Below, in pieces: positions 31,159 to 38,539 of a stretch of DNA of 43,527 bases. The stretch is from a virus. The notes under the pieces were generated by a model. The model searched no databases. It was not told where the DNA came from and was given only the letters and a program-made list of their open reading frames with translations. Within the stretch, counting starts at the first letter, position 1; every line of letters begins with the position of its first letter. The stretch is taken from positions 1 to 43,527 of the IMG/VR virus record IMGVR_UViG_3300032085_000150; one strand, 5' to 3'. Made by a program: the position numbers and the translations under genes.

Positions 31159-32913
31159 TTATACTTCAAGATCATTGACTGTGTATATATTAATTGTTTT
31201 TTCTTTCCCCTTAACTTTTATAGGTTTTAATGGTCTAAGTTCTATTTGAGTTTGTGATGCTGTGTTTTCCGTAATCACTATATCTTCTCCTACTTCCTTA
31301 CAACTACTCTCCATTCTAGCCGCAGTGTTTACAGCGTCGCCAATAGCGGTGTAATCGAAACGAGTGTCACTGCCCATGTTGCCAATAACAGCGTCACCTG
31401 TATTTAATCCAACTCCGATTTCTATTCCAATATTTTCTTCTTTTATAAGTTGTTGTATCTCTATAGCAGCAAGAACTGCTTTATGTGCATGGTTTTCTAA
31501 ATCTAACGGTGCGTTAAAGATAGCCATCATTGCATCGCCTATATATTTATCCACCATGCCCCCATGTTTTTGTACAACTTTTTGTTGAATAGTCAATGCT
31601 TTATTCATAATTATAGTAACTTCTTCTGGAGGCATACTTTCGCTCATAGCTGTAAATCCCCTTACATCTGTGAACAGAAAGGTACAGTACCTTTTTTCAC
31701 CTCCTAATTTTAATAACTCAGGATTGTTTTGTAGTTGTTTTACTTGGCGAGGATCTAAATAATGTTCAAATTGTTTTTTAATCTGTTGACGTAATTTAAA
31801 TTGTGTCCGATAGTTTATATAAAAAGCTGTTGTCCCTGTTAAGATTCCAGCTATTAATGTCCATGTTACGTCTATTAATAACCCGTTTTTTATTAAATAA
31901 AGCCCAGAAAACGCAGTTAAGAAAGAAATAAGGGTAGCTAATACTATTCCAGAGGTTATTCCGAATACGTTTAAAACTAACCAGATTAAGCTTATAACTA
32001 CAGAAAAGATAAGAAGCTCTACAGCTAAAGCATAATCAGGTACGTATGGACTATTTTCTATAAGAATACTTTCGGCTAATGCGGTTTGTATTTTATGAGG
32101 CTCAAGATAGCCAACAGGGGTACTTAACTGGGGCATAATTCCTTTAGCAGTAAACCCCACAAAAACAAACTTATTTTCTACGTTCATTTCTTGTAACGTG
32201 GTCTGTGGGGTATCTACCCAACTTACCCATTTTCTACCGTAAGAATCTACAGGAACAGAAGGTAAACCTTTTACTCTTATTTCTTCTAAACCATTTTCGT
32301 TTGTTTTAATAACATAGGTATCTGCTCCAGCTAATATTTTTAAAACTTCTGTTCCAAAAGCTGGCACGAATCCATCAGGAGTTCTTAATAACAAAGGTAA
32401 TCTACGAACTAAAGAATCAACTTCAGGTCTAGCTACTGCAATTCCTTGAGACGCATTTTGTTTTAAGACGTCTATGTTTTGTACCACTCCTTGAGCTTCT
32501 ATCCCCCCGATATTTTCTCCTAAAATTACTGTCCCTGTGGTCGGTGGGTAATTATCTGTATCGTTTTCATACATAGCTAACACACTAGGAGCAAAACCTA
32601 GCGCTTCCATAAATTCGAAATCTCCTCCGAATCTATCGGGTTGTGGAAAAGCAACAACCCACCCGACACCTATCGCACCTTTCCGTAATAAGTTAATTTG
32701 TATTTGTGCTAAGGTCTGTCTGGATAAAGGATATCCCCCCTCGTTTGTTATGTCTTCTTCTGTAATATTTAAAATTGTAAAATAACCAGAAGGTTGTTGT
32801 TTAGGAAGAAAAGCATCAAATGTTTTTAGTTTTAATACTTCTAACGGAGTTGTTTGAAACGCTAACGGAAAAAGTAAAACTATAAATAAAATTGTAAAAA
32901 CTATTTTCTTCAT
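31159..32913 (-). CDS. CHASE2-domain adenylate cyclase
   Basis: Membrane nucleotidyl cyclase. One N-terminal helix (about 5-20), an extracytoplasmic CHASE2 sensor (about 25-300), three or more C-terminal helices (about 300-375), then a class III cyclase domain (about 395-580). Metal Asp416 (FTDVRGFT) and Asp460 (DKYIGD), specificity residues Lys456 and Thr522, and transition-state Asn529 and Arg533 (VNTAAR) are all present: class IIIb, probably forming cAMP. It is the last gene of the curli-like cassette; TGATG overlap with the FecR gene. The phage setting is unusual. Confidence 0.95.
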   Translation of the reverse strand: MKKIVFTILFIVLLFPLAFQTTPLEVLKLKTFDAFLPKQQPSGYFTILNITEEDITNEGGYPLSRQTLAQIQINLLRKGAIGVGWVVAFPQPDRFGGDFEFMEALGFAPSVLAMYENDTDNYPPTTGTVILGENIGGIEAQGVVQNIDVLKQNASQGIAVARPEVDSLVRRLPLLLRTPDGFVPAFGTEVLKILAGADTYVIKTNENGLEEIRVKGLPSVPVDSYGRKWVSWVDTPQTTLQEMNVENKFVFVGFTAKGIMPQLSTPVGYLEPHKIQTALAESILIENSPYVPDYALAVELLIFSVVISLIWLVLNVFGITSGIVLATLISFLTAFSGLYLIKNGLLIDVTWTLIAGILTGTTAFYINYRTQFKLRQQIKKQFEHYLDPRQVKQLQNNPELLKLGGEKRYCTFLFTDVRGFTAMSESMPPEEVTIIMNKALTIQQKVVQKHGGMVDKYIGDAMMAIFNAPLDLENHAHKAVLAAIEIQQLIKEENIGIEIGVGLNTGDAVIGNMGSDTRFDYTAIGDAVNTAARMESSCKEVGEDIVITENTASQTQIELRPLKPIKVKGKEKTINIYTVNDLEV

Positions 32914-34031
32914 CAGTTTCCTTGTTTTATGTTTATAGTATTTGAAGAACCACCGTTAACTTTTATTATATTTTCTACACCATTTTGTAACAAAACTAAG
33001 GTATAAGAACTTGATCCGTCAAGGTCTATTCGTACTGTTTCTCCTACGCTTCGTCTAAAACTAATAAGTTGTCCTGTAATAATTGTTGTTATTTGGCTTA
33101 CTTTGTCCTGACCTATTTGTGTACCTGTTATTTTTATTCCAGTCGCAATTTGATTTAATTGATCTTCTTCAGCTCCTACGGCTAAAGCATCAAGTATATT
33201 AAGTAAGTCTTCAAGAAAGTTTACGTCAAGATAATTTATATCTAGTTCTGTAAATGTTAAATCAGCTTCGTTATCTAAAAAATCTTCTGCTAAAAAATCT
33301 ACATCTAAATCATTAAAATCTAAATAATCTGCTGTAGTACCTGTTTGTGATTCTTCTTCTATATTATCTTTTTCATTAGGAGAGTTTACTATTAACATGT
33401 TATCTATAAACTCTAAACTTATATCTAACGTCACAGGTTTAGAAGGGGCTTGATTATAGGTCATAGCTGTTGTAGCTTGATACGGTTGGTTTAATACAAC
33501 TTGCCCCATAGCTGTGGCGACAACTATCTCCCCACTAGATTCTCCGTACTCGTCGGGCAATAAAATAACTAAAGAAGCGCCTGTTTCTGGAGTTGTTGTA
33601 ATTGTAAAATCTGTGCCTCTAACAAACACATCAGCACTAGGAGTACTGATTTTTATATTCTTTTTATTATTAAATTTACCTGTTACGAATCTTGCTGTTC
33701 CACTAGCAAACCTAAGAGCCATCTCAGATTTTTTAGGATTAGGATCATAAATATATGTATCTATAACTAACCTACTATGATCCATAACGCGAACAATCGT
33801 ATCGTCAGCAAACGTAATCGCGACTCGACCAGTTTCTGTTTTGACATTATCCATTTGCTGGATAGGAAACGATAGTTCTGCGCCATACGGCTTGTCTCGT
33901 ACAACCTGAGCATTACCTTTTAGCTCACTGATACTTCCTATATCAACAGCTTGTGCCTGTGCCTTGGTCGTTTTGAATGACGCAGACAGTAGAAGTGCTA
34001 GTACCAGAACTAAGTATTTTGAGCCAGTCAT
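32913..34031 (-). CDS. FecR-domain protein with C-terminal curlin repeat
   Basis: Signal peptide (residues 1-28, YLVLVLALLLSASF, ending AQAQA). FecR domain at about 45-190 with VKTETGRVAITFADDT and TPSADVFVRGTDFTI. A middle acidic region (about 235-285) has DxD/DVNFLEDLL repeats. The last 36 residues hold LLQNGVENIIKV and GGSSNTINIKQGN, which match the curlin pattern QxGxxN and GxxNxxxxxQ. So the protein may be a second substrate or an anchor of the fibre. Its start lies inside the csgA-like gene (89-base overlap). Exported to the periplasm or outer surface. Confidence 0.85.
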   Translation of the reverse strand: MTGSKYLVLVLALLLSASFKTTKAQAQAVDIGSISELKGNAQVVRDKPYGAELSFPIQQMDNVKTETGRVAITFADDTIVRVMDHSRLVIDTYIYDPNPKKSEMALRFASGTARFVTGKFNNKKNIKISTPSADVFVRGTDFTITTTPETGASLVILLPDEYGESSGEIVVATAMGQVVLNQPYQATTAMTYNQAPSKPVTLDISLEFIDNMLIVNSPNEKDNIEEESQTGTTADYLDFNDLDVDFLAEDFLDNEADLTFTELDINYLDVNFLEDLLNILDALAVGAEEDQLNQIATGIKITGTQIGQDKVSQITTIITGQLISFRRSVGETVRIDLDGSSSYTLVLLQNGVENIIKVNGGSSNTINIKQGN

Positions 34032-34656
34032 TATCTAATGTTGATGATTGTGTGATGTTAAATGTTCTATTAGCCCCGTCGTGGTCTAGGTAAAAGTAAT
34101 TACCCGCATAACCAGTGGCTGTATGTGTTAAAGCATTATCTGATCCGTCTATGTTGACATAGTTTGTAGCAGCATCCACATTGATCGAAGATGTGATTGT
34201 GTTACTAGAACCATTGATAATCCAATCCAAGTCTAATGTACTGGCTAAGGCAGAAGTGGCTTGATTTAAAGTAAATGTATTACTGTTTCCAGTCACGTCT
34301 ACATTAACATTTGATGAATCTGCTCCGTAAGTTGCTGTTTTATCGGTGTTCATATTAAAAGTATTACTGTTGCCATCAAACTCAAAAAACCCTGTATATG
34401 AATCTGAAACAATATCACCCAAAAACTTGTTTGTATCGCCAATCTGATTTATATCTAAATTAAGTGCTGTCCCTACTAAATTTAAATCAGTCATAGAACC
34501 TGCTGCTGCAGTGGCTCCTCCGATAATATTACCAGAACCTAACTGTTCTAAATCTATATTAGAATTAGATGCTCCTGAACTTTGATCAATGAATATTTCG
34601 TTATCTGCTCCGTAAATAGGTGCACAAAATATAAGTATAAATAGATATTTTTTCAT
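33943..34656 (-). CDS. Curlin-repeat (CsgA/CsgB-like) secreted protein
   Basis: Starts at MKKYLFILIFCAPIYGA, a signal peptide, with GGAGG eight bases upstream of the ATG; an earlier in-frame ATG has no ribosome site. The mature part has about eight repeats of a strand-turn unit: NIDLEQLGSGNIIG and LNLDINQIGDTNKF match the curlin QxGxxN, then degenerate forms DGNSNTFNM, TGNSNTFTL, NGSSNTITS, DGSDNALTH follow. A beta-solenoid amyloid subunit is likely; ends with two Cys. ATGA overlap with csgG. Length 237 aa, longer than CsgA. Confidence 0.72.
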   Translation of the reverse strand: MKKYLFILIFCAPIYGADNEIFIDQSSGASNSNIDLEQLGSGNIIGGATAAAGSMTDLNLVGTALNLDINQIGDTNKFLGDIVSDSYTGFFEFDGNSNTFNMNTDKTATYGADSSNVNVDVTGNSNTFTLNQATSALASTLDLDWIINGSSNTITSSINVDAATNYVNIDGSDNALTHTATGYAGNYFYLDHDGANRTFNITQSSTLDNDWLKILSSGTSTSTVCVIQNDQGTGTSC

Positions 34657-35453
34657 TGTATTAACCTCCAATAATTTTTATCTAAACCCTCTTTAATTGT
34701 TTCTAACACAGCTGTTTCGATAGCTATTTGTAAAGCTACGCTCATCGGCTCGTTCCTAACATTTCCTCCTTCTATCTCTATAAGCTCTGTTCCCTGACTT
34801 ATAAATCTAAAAACATCACTATCTAAAGAAGCTGATAAAACAGTTTTAGTAACCAACACTTCAGTAAGGACTCTGCCCGTACTTACTGAGACCGTTCGTA
34901 AACTAATAGTAATTATATCTTCTCTATATTGTTTAGAAAAACCTATTCCTAAATTTCTAGCCCCTGCTCCTCCAGAACTTATATTTGCTTGATACGATAA
35001 CACTCCACCTGTCATAATCATATCGCCAAATTTGAGGGGTAAGAGTTTTTGTTTTTCGTCAAACGTTTCTCGAGTTGAACGAATTAGTTGTCTTTCTTTA
35101 CTAACTGATTCAAGAGCGACTCGTTCGACTACTTCAAAAAACCCAGAGTGTTTAAGTGCTCGTATAAGGTATGCATGCGGTGCTTGTGTAATTGCTGTAG
35201 CAAAAGTTGCATATTTAGCATTCGATCTACGTTGTCCTGTTTGATCTTTAAAATCATTAGCATATACGGAAATAACTGGTTTCCTAGAAGGCTCTTCGAC
35301 ATCCGCTAAAGCAGTGTATAGTTTCTCAATCGAAGCAGGTTGTATATGCTTGATTGGTGGTAAATTATTTTCTAGCGGATCAATCATCAAAGCACAACTA
35401 GAAAGTAAAACCACCAATAGGTACGATAACTTCTGTTGTATTGCCGTCTTCAT
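34653..35453 (-). CDS. csgG: CsgG-like outer-membrane secretion pore lipoprotein
   Basis: Lipoprotein signal MKTAIQQKLSYLLVVLLSSC with lipobox LSSC and Ala at +2. The CsgG domain follows: VISVYANDFKDQTGQRR, YATFATAITQAPHAYLIRAL, FFEVVERVALESVSKERQLI, MTGGVLSYQANISSGGAGAR, ISLRTVSVSTGRVLTEV and the NEP-containing RNEPMSVALQIAIETAV end, collinear with E. coli CsgG. It would form the curli-type export channel. The start at 35453 gives the signal peptide; a longer frame to 35492 exists. The constriction loop keeps the Phe but not the Tyr and Asn. Overlaps csgF and the curlin gene. Confidence 0.92.
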   Translation of the reverse strand: MKTAIQQKLSYLLVVLLSSCALMIDPLENNLPPIKHIQPASIEKLYTALADVEEPSRKPVISVYANDFKDQTGQRRSNAKYATFATAITQAPHAYLIRALKHSGFFEVVERVALESVSKERQLIRSTRETFDEKQKLLPLKFGDMIMTGGVLSYQANISSGGAGARNLGIGFSKQYREDIITISLRTVSVSTGRVLTEVLVTKTVLSASLDSDVFRFISQGTELIEIEGGNVRNEPMSVALQIAIETAVLETIKEGLDKNYWRLIQ

Positions 35454-35865
35454 CAGTGATTGTAACTCTAACCTCCTCTTCCGTAATCTCATAATCTATC
35501 GTGTTTCCATCAAGTTCCATAGATCCACTTTTGTTTGTATCTTCTCCAAACAATGCAGCCTCTACTTGCCTAGCAATGTTTGCATAAATTCGTGAAGTAA
35601 GGTTGCGCATAAACCTAGCTTCCACTGTGTTATTTTCTTCTCTTTCTATTTCGTCTTTAAGAGCCTGTATTTCTTCTTCTATAGCTTGTTTGCGATTAGC
35701 TTCTTGGTTTTCTATAGTTAAATAATGACTAGAAGTTCCTTCTCCGTTAAAAGAAGGACTTTTAAACTGATGTACCATTTCATCAGCCTGTACTTGTTGT
35801 AGAACTACTACAAGTAATACTATAGATAAACCTATTATTGCAAAAAGATTATCATGTTTGTTCAT
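35398..35865 (-). CDS. csgF: CsgF-like curli assembly factor
   Basis: N-terminal signal/anchor (IIGLSIVLLVVVLQQVQADE), then MVHQFKSPSFNGEGTSSHYL, matching the CsgF pattern F-x-N/S-P-x-F-GG that plugs the CsgG pore; a charged helical stretch; and a C-terminal beta-rich part EVRVTITDEDGNTTEVIVPI similar to the CsgF end. I take the ATG at 35863-35865, next to a TTG in the same frame. TGATG overlap with the upstream gene. The helical middle region is longer than in E. coli CsgF. Confidence 0.82.
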   Translation of the reverse strand: MNKHDNLFAIIGLSIVLLVVVLQQVQADEMVHQFKSPSFNGEGTSSHYLTIENQEANRKQAIEEEIQALKDEIEREENNTVEARFMRNLTSRIYANIARQVEAALFGEDTNKSGSMELDGNTIDYEITEEEVRVTITDEDGNTTEVIVPIGGFTF

Positions 35866-36215
35866 CAATCTTTACGTTGGTCGTCTCTATCCGCTTTAGC
35901 GATTTTATCTATATCTATAAGATTAGGAACTCCTAGGATTGTTTTGATCATAGTATCTTGCCTAATAATTTCATTATCAAGAGATCTTATTCTATCTATC
36001 AAAGCTACTAAAATACCATGTTGTGAATCTAGTTTGCCCCCTAGCCTTTCTTCCATTGCTGCTATTTGTACTGCAACTTTTTCGTCTAGTACATCTAACT
36101 TTGTTTCCATACCATCAATAATTCTATTGATAAGTTTCCATATAAAGAAACCTAAACCTAGTGCTGCTGCAATAGGAAAACCAACTTCGTTTATAAATGT
36201 TACTGCTTGATCCAT
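35865..36215 (-). CDS. Single-pass membrane protein with coiled coil, holin-related?
   Basis: One hydrophobic helix near the N-terminus (GFPIAAALGLGFFIWKLI, about residues 12-30), then a long coiled coil (about 35-90). This layout resembles phage BhlA/UviB-like or spanin-like membrane proteins, but I cannot name the family. It lies between the 3-TM holin-like gene and the curli-like cassette. TAATG overlap with the holin-like gene. Confidence 0.65.
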   Translation of the reverse strand: MDQAVTFINEVGFPIAAALGLGFFIWKLINRIIDGMETKLDVLDEKVAVQIAAMEERLGGKLDSQHGILVALIDRIRSLDNEIIRQDTMIKTILGVPNLIDIDKIAKADRDDQRKD

Positions 36216-36691
36216 TAGTCTTGTTTCTGAGACGCTCCAAAATAAAAACTTATAATCGCAGAAGCTAAACCACCAAGGTAGCCTAGAACAAGGTTTATCA
36301 ATGCCTCTGAGTTTTGCTCAGGAGGCTGGATGGTGACTAAAAATATGTAGCCCATAAAACCGCCCACAACAACTATACCCATGATTCTGGCTGTCCAATC
36401 TTTAGAAAATTTACCTCTTGCATCTTGTATATCTGCTGTTTCTAACTTAAAAACATCTACTTTAAGCTCTTTCATTTGAATTTCAAATGCTTGTTCTGCT
36501 TTTTTAAGTTCGAGAAGTTGTTCGGGAGTGGCTTCTTGTATTGCTTTATCTATCGCTTTAGGAGTATTAGGAACACCCAATACTTCTGAAATCATTTTAG
36601 CCGCCATACCGCCCATTGGACCACCTAGTGCAGTACCTAGGGTAGGAGCTACCGCTCCGACCACACTTTTTAATATTCCACCTATTTTCAT
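36215..36691 (-). CDS. Holin, 3-TM type (putative)
   Basis: N-terminal Gly-rich helix (KSVVGAVAPTLGTALGGPMG), a charged helical segment (EQLLELKKAEQAFEIQMKEL), then two C-terminal membrane helices (IMGIVVVGGFMGYIFLV; LINLVLGYLGGLASAIISFY). It fits the 3-TM holin family (PF11351) found in GTA and marine phages. Would open the inner membrane for lysozyme at 37773. Overlaps the thermonuclease gene by ATGA. Confidence 0.78.
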   Translation of the reverse strand: MKIGGILKSVVGAVAPTLGTALGGPMGGMAAKMISEVLGVPNTPKAIDKAIQEATPEQLLELKKAEQAFEIQMKELKVDVFKLETADIQDARGKFSKDWTARIMGIVVVGGFMGYIFLVTIQPPEQNSEALINLVLGYLGGLASAIISFYFGASQKQD

Positions 36692-37116
36692 AACAACTCC
36701 TGAGGATTAAATTTACCTAATTCAATTAATTTATTTCTATTAACTAAATGTTCTTCTTCTACGTCGTTTTTAGATTGTCCAAAATAAGCAACAGCTAAAT
36801 GACTTTCTATCATCTTTTTATTTATATTAACTCCGTCAACCACAACGTTTCCTAAAACTCTTCCATACTTACCTTTTGAATCTTTTACTTCAGTTTGTAT
36901 AACAACTTTAGTACCTTTTTCAATAGCAGCTTTTAAGAAAGCCCCAGCCATTTTTCCTCTAGCCTTTTCATCCAGGTCACGAGTACGTGACTCGGGAGTA
37001 TCAATCCCATATAACCTAACACGAGACTTATACATAATATCAAACCCAAGATCCAACACAACGTCGATAGTATCTCCATCAACCACTCTTTCAACTGTGC
37101 AACTATATTCATACAT
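36688..37116 (-). CDS. Thermonuclease-family (staphylococcal nuclease-like) protein
   Basis: SNase fold: RVVDGDTIDV, RVRLYGIDTPE with Arg34, Asp39 and Glu42 equivalent to the SNase catalytic Arg35, Asp40 and Glu43, and GKYGRVLG carrying the Arg87 equivalent. 142 aa with no signal peptide. It cuts DNA or RNA; in the late region it may degrade host nucleic acid or act in the virion. ATG context is weak; starts two bases before the preceding stop. Confidence 0.9.
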   Translation of the reverse strand: MYEYSCTVERVVDGDTIDVVLDLGFDIMYKSRVRLYGIDTPESRTRDLDEKARGKMAGAFLKAAIEKGTKVVIQTEVKDSKGKYGRVLGNVVVDGVNINKKMIESHLAVAYFGQSKNDVEEEHLVNRNKLIELGKFNPQELL

Positions 37117-37117
37117 A

Positions 37118-37417
37118 TTAACATTTCCATCTCTTTCTTGCTTGTCTCAACCTAGAATTAGGATTTTTGGCGGCTTTAGGGAACTTCTTCATTTGTCCCG
37201 CTGACCTTGCACAATAAGATTTTCTTCTTTTTGCGGCTTTACTACCTTTTTTAACTTTACCTGTAACAGCTGTTTTAAGTTTAGATCCAGGATTTTTCTT
37301 CCTATAGGCTTTTACACCCTTAGCCGTCATTCCCGCGCCAGATTTAGTCTTACGGTAATTAGCACCTTTTCCTTTCGTAGTGCGTCGTATAGACTTTTCT
37401 TTGCGCTTAGTAGCCAT
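37118..37417 (-). CDS. DUF6321-type basic protein
   Basis: Matches the DUF6321 pattern: SGAGMTAKGVKAYRKKNPGS, KLKTAVTGKVKKGSKAAKRR, KSYCARSAGQMKKFPKAAKN and SRLRQARKRWKC. Known from cyanophages and some large DNA viruses. It is extremely basic with three Cys. Role unknown; a virion DNA-condensing or -binding role is inferred from charge. TAATG overlap with the next basic gene. Confidence 0.85.
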   Translation of the reverse strand: MATKRKEKSIRRTTKGKGANYRKTKSGAGMTAKGVKAYRKKNPGSKLKTAVTGKVKKGSKAAKRRKSYCARSAGQMKKFPKAAKNPNSRLRQARKRWKC

Positions 37418-37599
37418 TATTTCTTTTTAGGTTTTTTAGCTGTTTTAGCTGAACGTTTAAAAGCAGCAGCAGTCGGAGCACCTTTAGCTCCTTTTTTACG
37501 TGGCTTCCTGCCTTCTGCTTTCTTTTTATTTATATAGTAATAAAGACCTTTTTTAGCTGTTCTGCCGTCTTTAGTTTTATGTGTTTTTTTACTTGGCAT
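37417..37599 (-). CDS. Lys-rich basic protein (60 aa)
   Basis: MPSKKTHKTKDGRTAKKGLY and a Lys/Ala/Pro-rich remainder (AAFKRSAKTAKKPKKK), histone H1-tail-like. Similar short sequences occur beside DUF6321 genes in marine phages. Starts in TAATG overlap with the 57-aa gene. Probably binds nucleic acid; no activity shown. Confidence 0.7.
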   Translation of the reverse strand: MPSKKTHKTKDGRTAKKGLYYYINKKKAEGRKPRKKGAKGAPTAAAFKRSAKTAKKPKKK

Positions 37600-37772
37600 T
37601 ATTTTTTTCCTTTTACTTTTAATTTAGCTTTTTTACTTAAATCTTTAAAATGATATAATCTCTCACTTGTTTTGCCATGAGATTTCCCTGAATGTAAAGT
37701 TCCGTTAGGCATTTTATGAGTACCCCCTTTATAGGGTCTCCCGTCTCTTTTGTAATGCGTTACACCCTTCAT
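37599..37772 (-). CDS. Small basic protein (57 aa)
   Basis: Frame encoding MKGVTHYKRDGRPYKGGTHK, then SGKSHGKTSERLYHF and a Lys-rich end (KKAKLKVKGKK). It lies exactly between the lysozyme stop and the 60-aa gene start, with GGAGTGTAA ahead of the ATG. Third of three basic proteins in a row. Function unknown. Confidence 0.65.
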   Translation of the reverse strand: MKGVTHYKRDGRPYKGGTHKMPNGTLHSGKSHGKTSERLYHFKDLSKKAKLKVKGKK

Positions 37773-38216
37773 TTACACTCCTTTTAACATTTTTATTTTT
37801 AATCTTTTTGCTCTATCCCCTACTTGGGTCGCCCATTTAGAGTCCATCATTTCTTCTGAAGCTTTTTCCCAATCTGAATCTTGAACAGCTTTTAAGAATT
37901 TAACAAACTTACTTAATCTAGGTAATCCTAAATTAAATGCCATATTAGCCAACACACGTTGTCTGGTATCGTTTAGATCCTGCCACCATTCCATATTTCT
38001 ATTTAATTCATTACAAATTATTTCAATATCATTACTAAGACATTCTTTAATTCTTTCTTCTGAAACAGGAGTACCAACAGGCTTTCCATATTCTTCATCT
38101 TTTTCTAAAATTAAATGACCTACTCCGAATGTGGGGTAGCCAAGGTGGTCTAGATATATTTCGTATTTATATCCTTCGTCTTTGATTAATTCTTCTATTA
38201 ATTTATCTTTATTCAT
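37773..38216 (-). CDS. Lysozyme (T4-type, GH24 endolysin)
   Basis: Start taken at MNKDKLIEELIKDEGYKYEI (38214-38216), overlapping the previous stop. Catalytic Glu14, Asp23 and Thr29 in DEGYKYEIYLDHLGYPTFGVG have exactly T4 lysozyme spacing (11/20/26). FNLGLPRLSKFVKFLKA follows. At 147 aa it is about T4 lysozyme size. Cuts peptidoglycan; export requires the holin. No signal peptide. Confidence 0.93.
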   Translation of the reverse strand: MNKDKLIEELIKDEGYKYEIYLDHLGYPTFGVGHLILEKDEEYGKPVGTPVSEERIKECLSNDIEIICNELNRNMEWWQDLNDTRQRVLANMAFNLGLPRLSKFVKFLKAVQDSDWEKASEEMMDSKWATQVGDRAKRLKIKMLKGV

Positions 38217-38539
38217 CACAATGATATTGTTGTCGCTCCGTTTGTTGAAACCGTAATTTCTCCAAGAAAAGCAACGCCTTCTACCCCTTGTTCGGTTCCT
38301 GTATAGATATCTACCCATTTAAGACCGTTCCATAATTGTAATTGTTCTGTTTCTATATTCCAAATTAAATCCCCGTCTTCGAATTTATTTTCATTACGTT
38401 GTGTTTCATTAAACGTAGGTGTTGCACCTATATCGACTTTGTTTAAACTAAGTTCTAAAACTCTAACGAGTCTATTAAATGTTTCTGGGGATATTTCCCC
38501 TATAGCTATAGGAAGTTTTGTTTCTAATATTTTAGCCAT
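38216..38539 (-). CDS. Putative structural protein (107 aa)
   Basis: Helical N-terminus (ISPETFNRLVRVLELSLNK) then a beta-rich part with FEDGDLIWNIETEQLQLWNG, a motif often seen in small phage tail or fibre proteins. Starts in TAATG overlap with the 629-aa gene. Likely virion-associated. Confidence 0.6.
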   Translation of the reverse strand: MAKILETKLPIAIGEISPETFNRLVRVLELSLNKVDIGATPTFNETQRNENKFEDGDLIWNIETEQLQLWNGLKWVDIYTGTEQGVEGVAFLGEITVSTNGATTISL

